Shown here piece by piece: positions 9,843-18,800 of a stretch of 64,000 nucleotides of DNA. The notes beneath the pieces were generated by a model. That model had not been told where the DNA came from. It searched no databases and saw only the letters and a program-made list of their open reading frames with translations. A program made the position numbers and the translations under genes. The DNA comes from Silvania hatchlandensis (GTDB taxonomy: Bacteria; Pseudomonadota; Gammaproteobacteria; Enterobacterales; Enterobacteriaceae): NCBI RefSeq assembly GCF_025564065.1, contig NZ_JAMGZK010000051.1:228144-292143 (forward strand), given 5' to 3'. Every line of letters begins with the position of its first letter. The stretch's first letter is position 1.

Positions 9843-10828
9843 GTGATGGCTCCTGTCTCGTCGGCTCGCCAGCAGCGAACCCGATGCGTCTCACGTTCAA
9901 CGGTGCGCAGCTCGGGTGCCTGTCCCCGGCAGCGCGGCTGTGCCAGCGGGCAGCGATCGGCATAGGTACAACCCAGGGGCAGCGCGTGCAGAGACGGCAC
10001 TTGCCCGGCAATTTCTGCCAGCGGCGTTTTGGGGGGGTGATCCACCGAGGGTCGAGCCGCCAGCAGCGCGCGGGTGTAGGGGTGGCGCGGGCGCTCAAAC
10101 AGCGTATAGACGTCGGTTTCTTCCACCACCTGACCGGCGTACAGCACCACCACGCGCTGGCACAATCTGGCCACCACGCTCAGATCGTGGGTGATAATCA
10201 CGATCCCCATTCCGGTTTCATGCTTAAGTTCGTCGAGCAGATCGAGGATTTGCGCCTGAATGGTCGCATCAAGGGCCGTCGTGGGTTCATCGGCAATCAG
10301 CAGCGACGGCGAGGTGGCGACAGCCATCGCAATCATCACCCGCTGGCGCATTCCACCGGAGAGCTCATGCGGCCAGGCACCGGCGCAGCGCGCAGGGTCG
10401 GGTATCCCCACCTGATCGAGCAGCACGAGGATTTTCGCCTGCCGCTGCGGGCGCGTCAGGGACGTGTGCAGCCGCAGGCTTTCGCCAATCTGCTCGCCAA
10501 TGGTCATTACCGGGTTCAGGCTGGCCAGCGGGTCCTGAAAAATCATCGCCATGTCGCGCCCGCTCATCTGCCGACGGGCGTTAGAAGAGAGGGTATGCAG
10601 CGCATTGCCCGCCAGAAATACCTCGCCCTCAACCCGGCTGGTGCGCGGCGAGAGCAGCCCCATCAGCGCCTGCGCCGTCACGCTTTTACCGCAGCCCGAC
10701 TCGCCAATAATGCCCAGCGTTTCGTGGGCGTTAACCTGAAACGAGACGCCGCGCACCGGAGAGATAATGCCCTGGCGGGTGGCGAAATCGACCGCCAGCT
10801 CGTTGACCTGAAGCAGCGCCTCAGCCAT
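9839..10828 (-). CDS. Dipeptide/oligopeptide-type ABC transporter ATPase (DppD/OppD-like)
   Basis: This 329-residue ABC ATPase has Walker A GESGCGKSV (about 42-50), the signature LSGGMRQRVMIAMAV, Walker B LLIADEPTTALDATI and the H-loop IITHDLSVVARLC. The C-terminal oligopeptide-transporter extension carries the usual cysteine cluster CTYADRCPLAQPRC, seen in DppD/OppD proteins, where it may bind an iron-sulfur cluster in some members. It overlaps both neighbours by 4 to 8 bases. Pairing with the DppF-like protein gives the heterodimeric ATPase of a dipeptide importer. Confidence 0.9.
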   Translation of the reverse strand: MAEALLQVNELAVDFATRQGIISPVRGVSFQVNAHETLGIIGESGCGKSVTAQALMGLLSPRTSRVEGEVFLAGNALHTLSSNARRQMSGRDMAMIFQDPLASLNPVMTIGEQIGESLRLHTSLTRPQRQAKILVLLDQVGIPDPARCAGAWPHELSGGMRQRVMIAMAVATSPSLLIADEPTTALDATIQAQILDLLDELKHETGMGIVIITHDLSVVARLCQRVVVLYAGQVVEETDVYTLFERPRHPYTRALLAARPSVDHPPKTPLAEIAGQVPSLHALPLGCTYADRCPLAQPRCRGQAPELRTVERETHRVRCWRADETGAIT

Positions 10829-11681
10829 GGCGTCCCCCTTGTTTTAACAGCCGTAAGATATGGCGCGGGAGTGGTTTCAGCCCGGGATCGGCGCTGTCGC
10901 GCAGGTCATCGCCAATGATATTGAGTCCCAGGATCAGCAGCACGATGGCGATGCCGGGGAAGAAGGTCATCCACCAGGCGGTAAAGATCACCGCTTTCCC
11001 CTCCAGCAGTAAATTGCCGAGGCTGGGCATCGGGGCCGGCACGCCAGAGCCGAGGAAACTGAGCGCCGCTTCGGTGAGAATCGCCACTGAAAAGACCCAG
11101 CTGACCTGCACGATAAACGGCGAAATAACGTTGGGCAGCAGATGCAGCCAGATAATGCGTGAGGAGCTCGCCCCCTGCGCCCGCAGCGCTTCGATAAAGT
11201 TTTTCTCTTTGATGACCAGCGCCGCACCGCGGATCACCCGGGCAATCGATGGGACATATACCAGCGACAGGGCCAGCACCACGTTGGCAATATTTGGCCC
11301 CAGCACCCCCACAATGGCAATGGCCAGCAGCAGAGAGGGAAAGGCAAACAAACCGTCGCAGATGCGCATTAACACCCGGTCGACGGGGCGATACCAGGCG
11401 CACAGCAGGCCGACCACCATTCCCGTGACGCCCGCAATCACCGCGACGGCAGCCCCAACCGAGAACGACACCCTTACCGCCAGCGCCACCCGCACGAACA
11501 GATCCCGACCAAAATTATCCGTGCCGAACCAGTGCGCGGCAGAAGGCGCTTTCAGGCGACTTAACGGGTCGATGCTGTAAGGATCGTAAGGGCTTAACCC
11601 GCTGGCAAAAAACGACAGCAGGACGATTGCCGCCAGCACTGCGGGCCAGATCAGCAGAGAAGGATTGCGGATCGGGATCAT
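10821..11681 (-). CDS. Dipeptide/oligopeptide-type ABC transporter permease (DppC-like)
   Basis: This 286-residue inner-membrane permease has about six helices. It shows the DppC N-terminal layout (one helix, then SPYDPYSIDPLSRLKAPSAAHWFGTDNFGRD) and the ATPase-coupling loop EALRAQGASSSRIIWLHLLPN. The ending GDDLRDSADPGLKP is the standard DppC tail. It overlaps the DppB-like gene by 4 bases. It works with the DppB-like subunit to form the channel. Confidence 0.9.
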   Translation of the reverse strand: MIPIRNPSLLIWPAVLAAIVLLSFFASGLSPYDPYSIDPLSRLKAPSAAHWFGTDNFGRDLFVRVALAVRVSFSVGAAVAVIAGVTGMVVGLLCAWYRPVDRVLMRICDGLFAFPSLLLAIAIVGVLGPNIANVVLALSLVYVPSIARVIRGAALVIKEKNFIEALRAQGASSSRIIWLHLLPNVISPFIVQVSWVFSVAILTEAALSFLGSGVPAPMPSLGNLLLEGKAVIFTAWWMTFFPGIAIVLLILGLNIIGDDLRDSADPGLKPLPRHILRLLKQGGRHG

Positions 11682-12634
11682 TTTTCACCCCCGTCGACAG
11701 AAAGACGCGGGTCGGCGAGATAGCTCAGCAGATCCACCGCCAGATTGATCAGCACGTAGCAGACCGTGATCAGCAGTACCACGCCCTGGATCACCGTCAC
11801 GTCGCGCCGCTCGATCGAATCGACAATCAGCGATCCCACGCCAGGAATGCCGAACACGCTTTCGATAACGATGGTGCCCGTCACCAGCGAGGCAAAGGAT
11901 TCGCCGCAGATCGTCAGGATCGGGATCAGGCTGTTTTTCAGCGTATGGCGTAGCAGTACCAGCCGCTCCGGCACCCCTTTGGCTCTGGCGGTGCTGATAA
12001 AGGGCTCCTGCATCACATCCAGCATCACCGCCCGCGTCATGCGGGCGATGAGCGCCGCAATGCGCAACCCCAACGCAATGGCCGGCAGGGTCAAATACCA
12101 GACGTTGAGCCAGAGGTTATCGTTGGTCGAGCGATACCCCACCACCGGAAACCAGCGCAGCTGCACCGCAAAAAAGAAGATCAGAAACAGACCGAGCAGA
12201 AAGCCCGGCACCGACATGCCAACCGTCGCCAGCATGCGGATAGCGCGATCCATCAGGCTGCCGTGCTGCCATGCACTCAGCACCCCGCCCGCCAGGCCGA
12301 GCACCAGCGCGATAGCCTGGGCATACAACGCCAGCGCCAGCGTGGGGGTAAGGTGTTGCAGAAACAGGCTCATCACGCTGGCATCAAGAAACAGGGAATG
12401 GCCTAAATTGCCGGTGAGGATGTCCGCAAACCAGCTGACAAACTGCACCAGCATCGGCCTGTCCAGCCCCATCTGCTGGCGCATGGCCGCAACGTCCTGC
12501 GGGCTGGCATCGTTACCGAGAATAACCAGCGCCGGATCGCCCGGCGCCAGATGAATCAGACAAAACACCACTACCGACACCACCAGCAGCACCGGTAGCA
12601 GTGCCAGCAGGCGGTGAAACAGATATCTTTTCAT
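11678..12634 (-). CDS. Dipeptide/oligopeptide-type ABC transporter permease (DppB-like)
   Basis: This 318-residue permease opens MKRYLFHRLLALLPVLLVVSVVVF, a typical DppB first helix, followed by LAPGDPALVILGNDA. It carries the coupling loop STARAKGVPERLVLLRHTLKN and ends with the conserved YLADPRLS. Six transmembrane segments are expected. It lies 12 bases after the solute-binding protein gene and overlaps dppC-like, so the transporter genes form one transcript. Confidence 0.9.
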   Translation of the reverse strand: MKRYLFHRLLALLPVLLVVSVVVFCLIHLAPGDPALVILGNDASPQDVAAMRQQMGLDRPMLVQFVSWFADILTGNLGHSLFLDASVMSLFLQHLTPTLALALYAQAIALVLGLAGGVLSAWQHGSLMDRAIRMLATVGMSVPGFLLGLFLIFFFAVQLRWFPVVGYRSTNDNLWLNVWYLTLPAIALGLRIAALIARMTRAVMLDVMQEPFISTARAKGVPERLVLLRHTLKNSLIPILTICGESFASLVTGTIVIESVFGIPGVGSLIVDSIERRDVTVIQGVVLLITVCYVLINLAVDLLSYLADPRLSVDGGEK

Positions 12635-12646
12635 CGCCTTCTCCCG

Positions 12647-14209
12647 TCAGGGTTGGGTTACGCTGACATTCCACAGAATCGGGCCAATCAGATCCTGGAA
12701 GCCCTTCACGTTGCTTTTGATCGCCACCGCATCCGGCGTGGTGCGCCCCAGCACGATCACCGGCAGATACTGCCAGCTCAGCACGTTGAGTTTATCCACC
12801 AGCGGTTTTGCCTCCTGCAGGGAAGGCGCTTGCTTGATCGCATCCAGCACGCTGTCGATCTCCGGGCTGTTGCTCAGGCCGGGGAATCTGGCGCGGGAGT
12901 CAAGGAACGGATACTGGTGCAGAACCTGACGCATGGAGAACTCCAGCGCACAGAGATCGAAGTTTTTCGGATCCTGGCGGCGCTGCAGCACGGTCGGCCA
13001 GTCGTACACGTCCAGCCGGGATTTGACGCCGATCTGCTTCAGCACCTGCTGGGCAACAATCGCCAGGTTATACAGCTCGGCATACTCTTTGGTGGCGATG
13101 ATCACCACCTCTTCGCCGTTGTAACCCGACGTTTTGACCAGCGCGCGCGCTTCATCCAGCTTGTGCTGGTTCCAGAAAGGCTTGCCCGCTTCGCTGTACC
13201 AGTCCACCTGATCCGGGAAACCCAGCGACGGATCCTCTTTGAAGAAGCGCGGATCGCTGTAGCCAGCCAGCAGCGTCTGATGCACGTCGAGCGCCAGATT
13301 AAACGCCTGACGCAGCTTCACGTTGGCAAACGGCCCCTGGTTTTTGTTGAACAGATAGGTGATCAGGGATCCGCCGCCCTGCGGCTGGAACAGAGACAGA
13401 TCTGGGGCGCTGCTCAGGGTGTCAATATTGTCCTTCGGCAGCTGGAAGACGAGGTCATACTCCCCGGTCATCGCCCCGGCAAGACGGGTCGATTCGTCGG
13501 TGATATAGCGGAACCAGATATCCTTCACGTCCGCTTTTTTCTGCCCGGAGAGCCCGCTCGCAGGCTCGGTGCGCGACTGATACTGGTCATAACGGGTTAA
13601 GTGCAGGTAATCGCCAGGCTTAAATTCGGCCAGCTTATAAGGGCCGGTGCCAACGAGATCGGTCACCGGCTTCTTGCTGCTGTTGGCCGCATCAATAATA
13701 CGTTTTGGCATGATGGCGGCGATGTTCTTCACATCGGCCAGCACGTTGAGGGTGATAAGCGACGGAGCCGCCAGGGTGAAGGTGACGGTTTTGTCATCCA
13801 CTTTGCTGAACTGCACGCCCGGCAGGTTGGCTTTGCCCTGAGTGGAAACCGCCAGCCAGCGATTCATCGAGGCCACCACGTCATCGGCGGTTAGCGGTTG
13901 GCCGTCGTGGAAATGGATCCCGTCACGCAGCACAAAGGTGTAGGTTTTGCGATCCTCGCTCAGGGTATAGCTCTGCACCAGCTCCGGGACCGGCTCGAAT
14001 TTAGCATTGATGGTGAACAGCGTTTCGAAGATATGCCGGTCCACGTCCGAGGTGGCATTGTTGGTGGTCAGATAGGGATCCAGCGTACCCGGACGGTTGC
14101 CGTAGGCAATGTTCAGGGTCGCATTACGATCCACGCTTTGCGCCTGTGCGCTTCCCAGGGGTAAAACCGCCGCCAGCAGCAGCGTGGCGGCAGAAAACAG
14201 CATCTTCAT
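12647..14209 (-). CDS. Periplasmic substrate-binding protein of dipeptide-type ABC transporter
   Basis: This SBP_bac_5 (DppA/OppA/GsiB type) binding protein has 520 residues from the ATG at 14209. That start was preferred over 14299 because it opens with a clean signal peptide (MKMLFSAATLLLAAVLPLGSAQA) with GGAG upstream. Family marks are NRPGTLDPYLTTNNATSDV, the domain motif TYTFVLRDGIHFHDGQPLTADDVVASMNR and LVGTGPYKL. It is the specificity subunit for the permease genes that follow. The adjacent M20 amidohydrolase suggests a peptide or N-acyl amino acid ligand. Confidence 0.9.
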   Translation of the reverse strand: MKMLFSAATLLLAAVLPLGSAQAQSVDRNATLNIAYGNRPGTLDPYLTTNNATSDVDRHIFETLFTINAKFEPVPELVQSYTLSEDRKTYTFVLRDGIHFHDGQPLTADDVVASMNRWLAVSTQGKANLPGVQFSKVDDKTVTFTLAAPSLITLNVLADVKNIAAIMPKRIIDAANSSKKPVTDLVGTGPYKLAEFKPGDYLHLTRYDQYQSRTEPASGLSGQKKADVKDIWFRYITDESTRLAGAMTGEYDLVFQLPKDNIDTLSSAPDLSLFQPQGGGSLITYLFNKNQGPFANVKLRQAFNLALDVHQTLLAGYSDPRFFKEDPSLGFPDQVDWYSEAGKPFWNQHKLDEARALVKTSGYNGEEVVIIATKEYAELYNLAIVAQQVLKQIGVKSRLDVYDWPTVLQRRQDPKNFDLCALEFSMRQVLHQYPFLDSRARFPGLSNSPEIDSVLDAIKQAPSLQEAKPLVDKLNVLSWQYLPVIVLGRTTPDAVAIKSNVKGFQDLIGPILWNVSVTQP

Positions 14210-14231
14210 TATTGTATTGCTCCGGTCAACG

Positions 14232-15449
14232 TTAAGCGGCCTGGGTCGCAACGGTGCGCCCGGCGAATTCATCTTTTGCTGCCTGCAGCAGCGCGGCATC
14301 CGTCAGCAGGCGCAATCCGGTGCGCGCCAGCACCTGCGCCCCGGTCACCAGCGCGTCGTACCCCTGCGTAGAGTTGGCCGCTTCGCGGAACGCCACGGTA
14401 TGACCGATCAGATCGTCCGGACCAATCTTGATGTACGGGTGCGCGGTGGGTACGGCGTGGCTGATGTCACCGGCGTCGGTCGAACCCAGCCCCTCTTTCT
14501 CTTTCAGCTCAACCTGCTCGCCTGCGGCGGTGAACTCTTCCAGCAGGGCGCCATTGAGTGTGTGGTTGATATTGAAATCGCGCGGGCCGACCTGGTGTTC
14601 AATTTTCACGGTGGTGCCGGTGGCCAGCGCAACGCCTTCAGCAATCGCCCGAATGCGTGGCTCCAGCGCCAGCACCTCTTCCCGGGTGTGGGCGCGGATG
14701 TAGTAGTGGGCGGAAGCGTATTCCGGGATCACGTTTGGCGCTTGCCCGCCGTTGGTGATGATGCCGTGCACGCGGATCCCGTCCGGTAGCTGCTGGCGTA
14801 GCACGCTGATACCGTTGTACAGCAGCACCAGCGCATCCAGCGCATTCACCCCTTTATGCGGCGAGCTCCCCGCGTGAGAGGGTTTGCCGTAAAAGTGGAA
14901 GTAGAGATGGTTGTTCGCCAGCGACGGGCCGGAGAGGCGCGTTTTGCCCGCCGGGTGAACCATCAGCGCCACGTCGACATCCTTCAGGAAACCGTGCTCC
15001 ACAAAGCGAGCCTTCACGTTGCCGTTTGGTCCACCTTTGCCGCGCAGCCCGCCCTCCTCCGCTGGCGTGCCCAGTACCACCACTTTGCCCCCGGTGCTGT
15101 CCAGCGTGTCGGCAAGCGCAATCGCCGCCGCAATGCTGGTCACGCCGATGATGTTATGCCCGCAGGCATGACCGATATCGATCAGCGCATCGTATTCCGC
15201 CAGATAGGCGATGGTCGGGCCGGGCTTGCCGCTCTCCTTGACCGCGTAGAAGGCCGTCTCGTGCCCGGCGACGTTGACGGTGACGCTAAAGCCATGTTTT
15301 TCCAGCAGCTGCGTCAGCAGCCCGCTGGCGTAATATTCGTTATTGCCGGTTTCAGGATGAGCATGAATATCCTTGGCTATCGCCACATACGCTTCCCGGT
15401 GCTGCTGAATACTGGTTTCAAGACGGTCTTGTAATTCGCTGCTGCTCAT
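14232..15449 (-). CDS. M20-family amidohydrolase / dipeptidase
   Basis: This cytoplasmic metallo-hydrolase of about 405 residues belongs to the M20 family, ACY1L2/aminobenzoyl-glutamate hydrolase type. Zinc-site elements are HAHPETGNNEYYAS, EYDALIDIGHACGHN and GTPAEEGG; the dimerisation domain follows (KPSHAGSSPHKGVNALDA). Relatives hydrolyse N-acyl amino acids, p-aminobenzoyl-glutamate or beta-alanyl-lysine-type dipeptides. An in-frame ATG at 15467 exists, but the ATG at 15449 has GAGGTG at ideal distance and was chosen. Lying between the sulfonate-type and peptide-type transporter genes, it probably splits the amide bond of an imported conjugate; the substrate is not known. Confidence 0.87.
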   Translation of the reverse strand: MSSSELQDRLETSIQQHREAYVAIAKDIHAHPETGNNEYYASGLLTQLLEKHGFSVTVNVAGHETAFYAVKESGKPGPTIAYLAEYDALIDIGHACGHNIIGVTSIAAAIALADTLDSTGGKVVVLGTPAEEGGLRGKGGPNGNVKARFVEHGFLKDVDVALMVHPAGKTRLSGPSLANNHLYFHFYGKPSHAGSSPHKGVNALDALVLLYNGISVLRQQLPDGIRVHGIITNGGQAPNVIPEYASAHYYIRAHTREEVLALEPRIRAIAEGVALATGTTVKIEHQVGPRDFNINHTLNGALLEEFTAAGEQVELKEKEGLGSTDAGDISHAVPTAHPYIKIGPDDLIGHTVAFREAANSTQGYDALVTGAQVLARTGLRLLTDAALLQAAKDEFAGRTVATQAA

Positions 15450-15502
15450 TGCTTCCACCTCAGTCATGACAGTTGATTCATTCCCGGCATCGGGAATGGC
15501 GT

Positions 15503-16279
15503 TTACCCTAAGTGCCGTTTCGCCTCCTGGCGCACCCGGTGCAGAACGTGATGCTTGATCTCGCTGTAGCGCGGATGTTCGGCAAGGGTTTCGATATCGC
15601 GCTCGCGCCCAAACGGCAGCGCGATCTCTTCGACGATTTTTCCGGGTTTTGCTGACATGATCAGGATGCGATCGGCGAGAAACAGCGCCTCTTCCACATC
15701 GTGCGTGACGAACAGCAGCGTGGTGCCGGTGGACAGCCAGGCTTCACGCAGCAGCTCCTGCATCATCAAGCGGGTTTGCGCATCCAGCGCGCCGAAGGGC
15801 TCATCTAACAGCAGCACTTCCGGCTCCGGTAGCCAGGCGCGGGCCAGCGCCACGCGCTGCTTCATGCCGCCGGACAGTTGCCAGGGGGCATGATGCTCAA
15901 ATCCTTTCAACCCCACGCGTGCCAGCCAGTCATGCGCCAGCGCGTTGGTTTCGTCTTTACGGTGTTTGCCAAGGCGCGGGCCAAAGGTGACGTTGTCCAG
16001 CACCGACAGCCATGGGAACAGATTCGGCTGCTGGAAGATCATCCCGCGGTCCGGCCCCGGTTCCCGCACCGGTTTTCCACCCGCCACTACCCGCCCGCGA
16101 TCCGGCTTATTGAAGCCGGCCACCAGGTTCAGAATGGTGGATTTACCGCAGCCGGACGGCCCCAGCAGCACCACAAACTCCCCCTTGCTCAGGGAGAGGT
16201 TGATATCTTCCAGCACCGTGAAGGGCTGCGGTTTCGCCGCAAACGCGAGCGAGACATTTTCCAGCGTGATAGCACTCAT
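15503..16279 (-). CDS. Sulfonate/taurine-type ABC transporter ATPase (TauB/SsuB-like)
   Basis: This 258-residue ATPase has Walker A GPSGCGKST (40-48), Q-loop MIFQQPNLFPWLSVLDNV, signature LSGGMKQRVALARAWL and Walker B VLLLDEPFGALD with VTHDVEEALFLADRI. This Q-loop/D-loop wording is the TauB/SsuB/NrtD (nitrate-sulfonate-bicarbonate) subfamily. It overlaps the permease gene by one base. It powers uptake with the TauC-like and TauA-like proteins upstream. No TauD or SsuD oxygenase gene accompanies it. Confidence 0.9.
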   Translation of the reverse strand: MSAITLENVSLAFAAKPQPFTVLEDINLSLSKGEFVVLLGPSGCGKSTILNLVAGFNKPDRGRVVAGGKPVREPGPDRGMIFQQPNLFPWLSVLDNVTFGPRLGKHRKDETNALAHDWLARVGLKGFEHHAPWQLSGGMKQRVALARAWLPEPEVLLLDEPFGALDAQTRLMMQELLREAWLSTGTTLLFVTHDVEEALFLADRILIMSAKPGKIVEEIALPFGRERDIETLAEHPRYSEIKHHVLHRVRQEAKRHLG

Positions 16280-17049
16280 TATTCTTTCCCCGCCCAGGGT
16301 ACAACCAGCCGCTGCAAGCCCAGCAGCAGCAGATCCAGCAGATAGCCAATACCGCCCAGCAGCAAAATGCCGAGCATCACGATATCGGTACGCAGATAGG
16401 AACTGGCGTTAATCACCATCCAGCCGAGGCCAGAGCTGGCCGCAACCATCTCTGCCGCAATCAGTGACGTCCAGCCGATGCCAATCGACAGCCTGACGGT
16501 GGTGAACAGATCCGGCAGTGCATCCGGCAGCACCACGCGCAGAAAAATTTGCTGACGCGATGCACCCAGCGTTTGCGCCACGCGGATCCGCGCCCGGCCA
16601 ATGCGATCCACCGCCGCAGAGGCACCGACCACCACGCTCAGAAACGTGGCGATAAAGATCAGGAAGAATTTGGAGGCCTCACCAATCCCCAGCCAGACGA
16701 CGGCCAGCGGGATCAGCGCAATCTTGGGCAACGGACGCAGGAACTGCACAAAGGGGTTGAGCACCGCCGCCAGACCATCCGACAGCCCCATCAGCAGGCC
16801 CAGCGGAATACCGATAATAATCGCCACGGCAAACGCGCCGAGGGCACGCGCCAGGCTGACGGCAATGTGTTCCCAGAGCGGCACCTGGCGATAGCCATCA
16901 GCCAGCAGCTCTTCGGTGGTGAGGCCGATATCGGTCAGCGACGGCAGCAGCAGCGGATCCACCCACTGCCGCGTGGCCGCCACCTGCCAGACAATAAAGA
17001 ACACCGCCACCGACAGGATGCTGATGGCGATATGCTGACTCAATCTCAT
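16279..17049 (-). CDS. Sulfonate/taurine-type ABC transporter permease (TauC/SsuC-like)
   Basis: This 256-residue inner-membrane permease has about six helices. The region FVQFLRPLPKIALIPLAVVWLGIGEASKFFLI and the coupling segment RVAQTLGASRQQIFLRVVLPDALPD identify the TauC/SsuC group. The end SLIAAEMVAASSGLGWMVINAS is also typical. Start and stop overlap the binding-protein and ATPase genes, so the three are translated as a unit. Confidence 0.9.
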   Translation of the reverse strand: MRLSQHIAISILSVAVFFIVWQVAATRQWVDPLLLPSLTDIGLTTEELLADGYRQVPLWEHIAVSLARALGAFAVAIIIGIPLGLLMGLSDGLAAVLNPFVQFLRPLPKIALIPLAVVWLGIGEASKFFLIFIATFLSVVVGASAAVDRIGRARIRVAQTLGASRQQIFLRVVLPDALPDLFTTVRLSIGIGWTSLIAAEMVAASSGLGWMVINASSYLRTDIVMLGILLLGGIGYLLDLLLLGLQRLVVPWAGKE

Positions 17050-18053
17050 TGCGCGGTTACCGCCGCTTCGCGGATGTAGCGCGACTCGATTGCCGTATCC
17101 CAGTTGGCCGGAATATCACGTTTGCGGATCTCACCGATACCCGCCAGGAAGTTAGACGTTTTAGTCAGCGCTTTGCCGATACCGCTGTCGGTCGTGTGCG
17201 TGCCGTTACCCAGCCACTCTGCGGTGCCCTGCTGGGCAAGTGTGGGGTATTCCAGCCCACCCAGGGTATTGGCGGCGGTGGTCACCGGGGCACCCACCTC
17301 TTTGGCGACAATGCCGGCGGCGCGTTCCGGGTCTTTCTTAAACTCATCCACTTTTTGCTGGTGAACGCGCAGGAAAGCGCTCACCGCCTGCGGATACTGT
17401 TCGGCAAAGGCTTTACGCACGACGTAGTTGTTGTAGATCAGGTAGCCCTCTTTTTGCAGATCTTTGGTGGCAAACACCTGATGCCCGCCAGAGGACTCCA
17501 GCTCCTGGGCAAACGGCGCCCAGACGTAACCCGCATCAATGTCGCCCCGCTTCCAGGCCGCAACCATCTCGGCCGGGCGCAGCGGCAGCAGGGTAATCTT
17601 GCTGCGATCAAGTTTATTGACGCTGATCGCGGCTTCGAGGGCGTACTGCGCGGTTGAGTTTGGCGGGTACGCCACGCGTTTGCCTTCGATATCCTTGATG
17701 CTGGAAATACCCTCTTTGCCGATCAGTCGCTCATAGCTGGCAATGACGCCGGACACCCCAATAATCTCTACCGGTAATTTTCTGACAATACCTGCCGTCG
17801 CCGGACTGGATCCAAAGTTGGCAATATCAATCGCGTTGCTGGCGAAATAATTTAATGCATCGGCCCCGGAGGCAAATTGCACCCACTTCACTTTGCTGTT
17901 TAAGGCTTTATCCAGAGAACCATCAGCTTTTGCCAGCATTAATACCTGAGAACCGCCGCTAAATGCCACGCGCACTTCAGCAGGATTTGCTGCATAGCTG
18001 AAATTTGCCCATAAGCCACCCACTGCCAGTAATAAGCAGAAACTTTTCTTCAT
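17046..18053 (-). CDS. Periplasmic sulfonate/taurine-type substrate-binding protein (TauA-like)
   Basis: This 335-residue secreted protein begins with a signal peptide (MKKSFCLLLAVGGLWANFSYA, cleaved near AANP). Its fold order follows E. coli TauA: FASGADALNYFASNAIDIANFGSSPA, then GKRVAYPPNSTAQYAL, then RPAEMVAAWKRGDIDAGYVWAPFAQEL. TauA binds taurine and related sulfonates, so a sulfonate ligand is likely; given the linked lyase, cysteate is the best guess, which is inference. It starts 39 bases after the racemase-like gene on the same strand. Confidence 0.88.
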   Translation of the reverse strand: MKKSFCLLLAVGGLWANFSYAANPAEVRVAFSGGSQVLMLAKADGSLDKALNSKVKWVQFASGADALNYFASNAIDIANFGSSPATAGIVRKLPVEIIGVSGVIASYERLIGKEGISSIKDIEGKRVAYPPNSTAQYALEAAISVNKLDRSKITLLPLRPAEMVAAWKRGDIDAGYVWAPFAQELESSGGHQVFATKDLQKEGYLIYNNYVVRKAFAEQYPQAVSAFLRVHQQKVDEFKKDPERAAGIVAKEVGAPVTTAANTLGGLEYPTLAQQGTAEWLGNGTHTTDSGIGKALTKTSNFLAGIGEIRKRDIPANWDTAIESRYIREAAVTAQ

Positions 18054-18092
18054 TTTATTTATCCCATTAAATATAAGGTTTAATTGTAGTAA

Positions 18093-18800
18093 TTAGATGC
18101 CTTGCCATAATTGCGAACATCGTTGCGCCAGCGCCTGGGCTGGATCGAACGTTAATGGCAGAAACGGCGCGTTAACCGCCGCGAGTGCTATGGGCACCTC
18201 GGTACAGGCCAGAATCAACGTCTGCGCCCCCCGATCAAACAGCGCCTGCGCCTGCCTGACCAGCAGCGCGCCCCCTTCATCCAGCTCCCCGCGCTTGACC
18301 GCATAGCAGCCCGGCACAAACCACTCCGCCAGCTCCTGCGCCGTCGGTTCAATGACCTCGATGCCCTGAGCAATCAGTTTTTGCTGATACCAGCCGGCTG
18401 CAAGCGTGCCGTGAGTGGCGATGATGCCGACTCGCTGCGGCTTGTCCGCCGCCTGATTCAGGGCGGCAAGGGTGGCATCCACAATGTGCAAAATAGGGGC
18501 ATCACTCGCCTCGCTGAGCGCGTCATACCAGTGATGCGCGGTGTTGCACGGAATAGCGATATGGCTCGCCCCTGCCTGGTTAAGCCGGGTAATACCGTGA
18601 ATTAACTGCGGGAGCGGTGAAGGCCCAGTGCCTGCCAGCGCCTGCTGCCGATCCGCAATTTGCGGCACGTTCCAGACCACCGAAGGCAGCTGCTGCTGAT
18701 CGCGCTGGGCAGGTGTGGCGTCAAAAAGCCTGCGCTGAAAATCCAGCGTGGCCAGCGGCCCCATCCCGCCCAGCACCCCAAGCAAAAACGATTCAGACAT
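18093..18800 (-). CDS. Aspartate/glutamate racemase family protein
   Basis: This 235-residue cytoplasmic enzyme is of the PLP-independent two-cysteine racemase family (YgeA/RacX/aspartate racemase type). The start [17 protein letters not shown] and the catalytic cysteines in [13 protein letters not shown] and [10 protein letters not shown] are in the standard places. The ATG at 18800 overlaps the end of the upstream lyase gene by 8 bases (ATGTCTGA). Family members interconvert D- and L-amino acids without cofactor. Next to the lyase it may supply the correct enantiomer of cysteine or cysteate, which is inference. Confidence 0.86.
   Translation of the reverse strand: MSESFLLGVLGGMGPLATLDFQRRLFDATPAQRDQQQLPSVVWNVPQIADRQQALAGTGPSPLPQLIHGITRLNQAGASHIAIPCNTAHHWYDALSEASDAPILHIVDATLAALNQAADKPQRVGIIATHGTLAAGWYQQKLIAQGIEVIEPTAQELAEWFVPGCYAVKRGELDEGGALLVRQAQALFDRGAQTLILACTEVPIALAAVNAPFLPLTFDPAQALAQRCSQLWQGI

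Noticed and set aside
9836..10918. 360-codon plus-strand ORF across the DppD-like gene
   Set aside because: It is antisense to a clear ABC ATPase and rich in Arg, Gln and His, as expected for a shadow frame.
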